A stretch of DNA of 64,000 bases, taken from positions 395,108 through 459,107 of the forward strand of contig CAJJDN010000077.1 in assembly GCA_905182985.1 (NCBI GenBank), read 5' to 3'. Source of the DNA: Paramecium sonneborni. Its lineage: Eukaryota; Ciliophora; Oligohymenophorea; Peniculida; Parameciidae. Under the pieces are notes generated by a model. It had not been told where the DNA came from. It searched no databases and was given only the letters and a program-made list of their open reading frames with translations. Shown here in pieces: positions 63,501 to 64,000 of this stretch (position 1 is the first letter of the stretch; each line of letters begins with the position of its first letter). A program made the position numbers and the translations under genes.

Positions 63501-64000
63501 GCAATTGCGAAATACTTTCCATTTTAACTAAATATCATTTACTATGTTATGTGTGATTCAAGTTCTGGAGAGATTAATTTATTATTTGTTTCATAATTGA
63601 TTAAAATAGCATATTAATTACATTTAAGCGCAACCTAAGGTTCTTTTGGATTTATTGCAAATGATTTCAAAGAAGGATTAATTGTAACAAGAGAAAGATT
63701 TCTTATTGCAGTTTAGTCAAATTCAAAAATTAAATTTTCATTAATAATTAACTTGTCTTTAGATAAATTAAAAATTAAAAAATTGTCCTTATCATCTAAT
63801 AAATATAATTTTCTTGAGTCTTTTGATATTTAGACTTTTAAAATAGCAGTTTATATCTAATAAATTATTTCACTTTAAATCTAATAAATTATTTCACTTT
63901 AAATCTTAATTTGAGAATTTTATATATTCCATTATCTGATAGTACCATCTTAACCTCCTGATAGAAGAATTGAAGATTCTTATGAGAAAGATAAAGAGTT
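57535..64000 (-). CDS. Giant WD40-repeat protein, 5' beyond window, three 1-base shifts
   Basis: A minus-strand gene entering from the right edge and ending at TGA 57535-57537. From 64000 to about 61130 a single frame has no TGA. Downstream the frame changes three times, each at an A-run of the coding strand: the five bases at 61127-61131, the six at 60624-60629 and the five at 59710-59714. Correcting one base in each gives continuous propeller sequence. Examples are DDCTLTFSNDGEELSIN, IMLWDFKAKKIVGSLKGH, LKGHQDSVNCLEFSKCTKFL, FLVSGSSDGKIIYWNIEY, FALCQQKKIQIINSENLL and LLLIGGQQDS, with a C-terminal helix QSFAQQSLLLAQECFL. Over 2,150 residues lie in the window, implying several propellers; no enzymatic domain is seen in this part. 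The shifts may be sequencing errors in homopolymers or young disabling mutations. A 34-nt GTTTAA...TAAG segment (61111-61144) could alternatively be an intron explaining the first. Confidence 0.8.
63855..63902. repeat. Perfect 24-bp tandem duplication inside a CDS
   Basis: Two identical 24-base units (63855-63878 and 63879-63902). On the coding (minus) strand each adds eight codons, FKVKQFIR twice, without changing frame of the giant WD40 gene. Confidence 0.8.

Noticed and set aside
1..64000. Possible tRNA genes, CRISPR arrays or telomeric repeats
   Set aside because: I looked for T-arm-like GTTCGAATC/GTTCAAATC contexts, regularly spaced repeats and G-rich Paramecium telomere units and found none convincing by eye. 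A covariance-model search would be needed to exclude tRNAs.

Overview
The window is ciliate nuclear DNA, almost certainly from a Paramecium. It is extremely AT-rich. Long, protein-like reading frames appear only when TAA and TAG are read as glutamine and TGA is the sole stop; under the standard code nothing of size remains. Several genes carry spliceable introns of only 22-30 nt beginning GTA and ending AG, which is the Paramecium hallmark. The gene families are also typical of Paramecium: WD40 propellers with conserved blade endings, a giant cysteine-rich membrane protein, an H-type lectin-like secreted protein, MORN-like GGG/W-rich proteins, VWA proteins and short N-acylated proteins.

Layout, left to right. 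0.8-5.4 kb: a WD40 protein with a coiled-coil and Cys/His N-terminus (+), then a secreted H-type lectin-like gene with three tiny introns (+). 8.1-16.7 kb: an intact 2,851-residue membrane protein with cysteine-rich repeats (+, two introns). 19.2-26.7 kb: a WD40 copy with no visible start (+), a secreted protein (+), a Gln-rich helical protein (-) and an acidic protein (+). 27.85-31.1 kb: a decayed, 5'-truncated LINE retrotransposon (-) directly downstream of a short WD40 gene (-). An assembly gap lies at 31.45-31.83 kb. 36.1-37.2 kb: a second short WD40 gene (-) with a possible acylation signal. 38.6-40.5 kb: a VWA pseudogene (+). 43.6-46.6 kb: a small MGNNCC protein (+), a coiled-coil protein (-) and a TPR remnant (+). 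After a second gap (46.97-47.62 kb) come a cysteine-rich membrane pseudogene (+), a small secreted discoidin-like protein (-), an unrecognised pseudogene (-), two MORN-like pseudogenes (-) and a WD40 remnant (+). From 57.5 kb to the right edge lies a giant WD40 gene (-) broken by three one-base homopolymer shifts.

Gene density is low for a Paramecium somatic (macronuclear) genome. Multi-kilobase stretches show no gene, and roughly half of the recognisable genes are decayed. Together with the LINE this suggests germline (micronuclear) or germline-limited sequence, or a repeat-rich, poorly conserved somatic region. The long intact genes show no internal eliminated sequences, so the nuclear origin cannot be settled from the window alone.

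The genes do not form a pathway or operon. The common thread is family amplification: at least six WD40-family loci on both strands, from 340 residues to more than 2,000, in intact, truncated and remnant form. I saw no convincing tRNA or rRNA gene, CRISPR array, telomeric repeat or DNA transposon.
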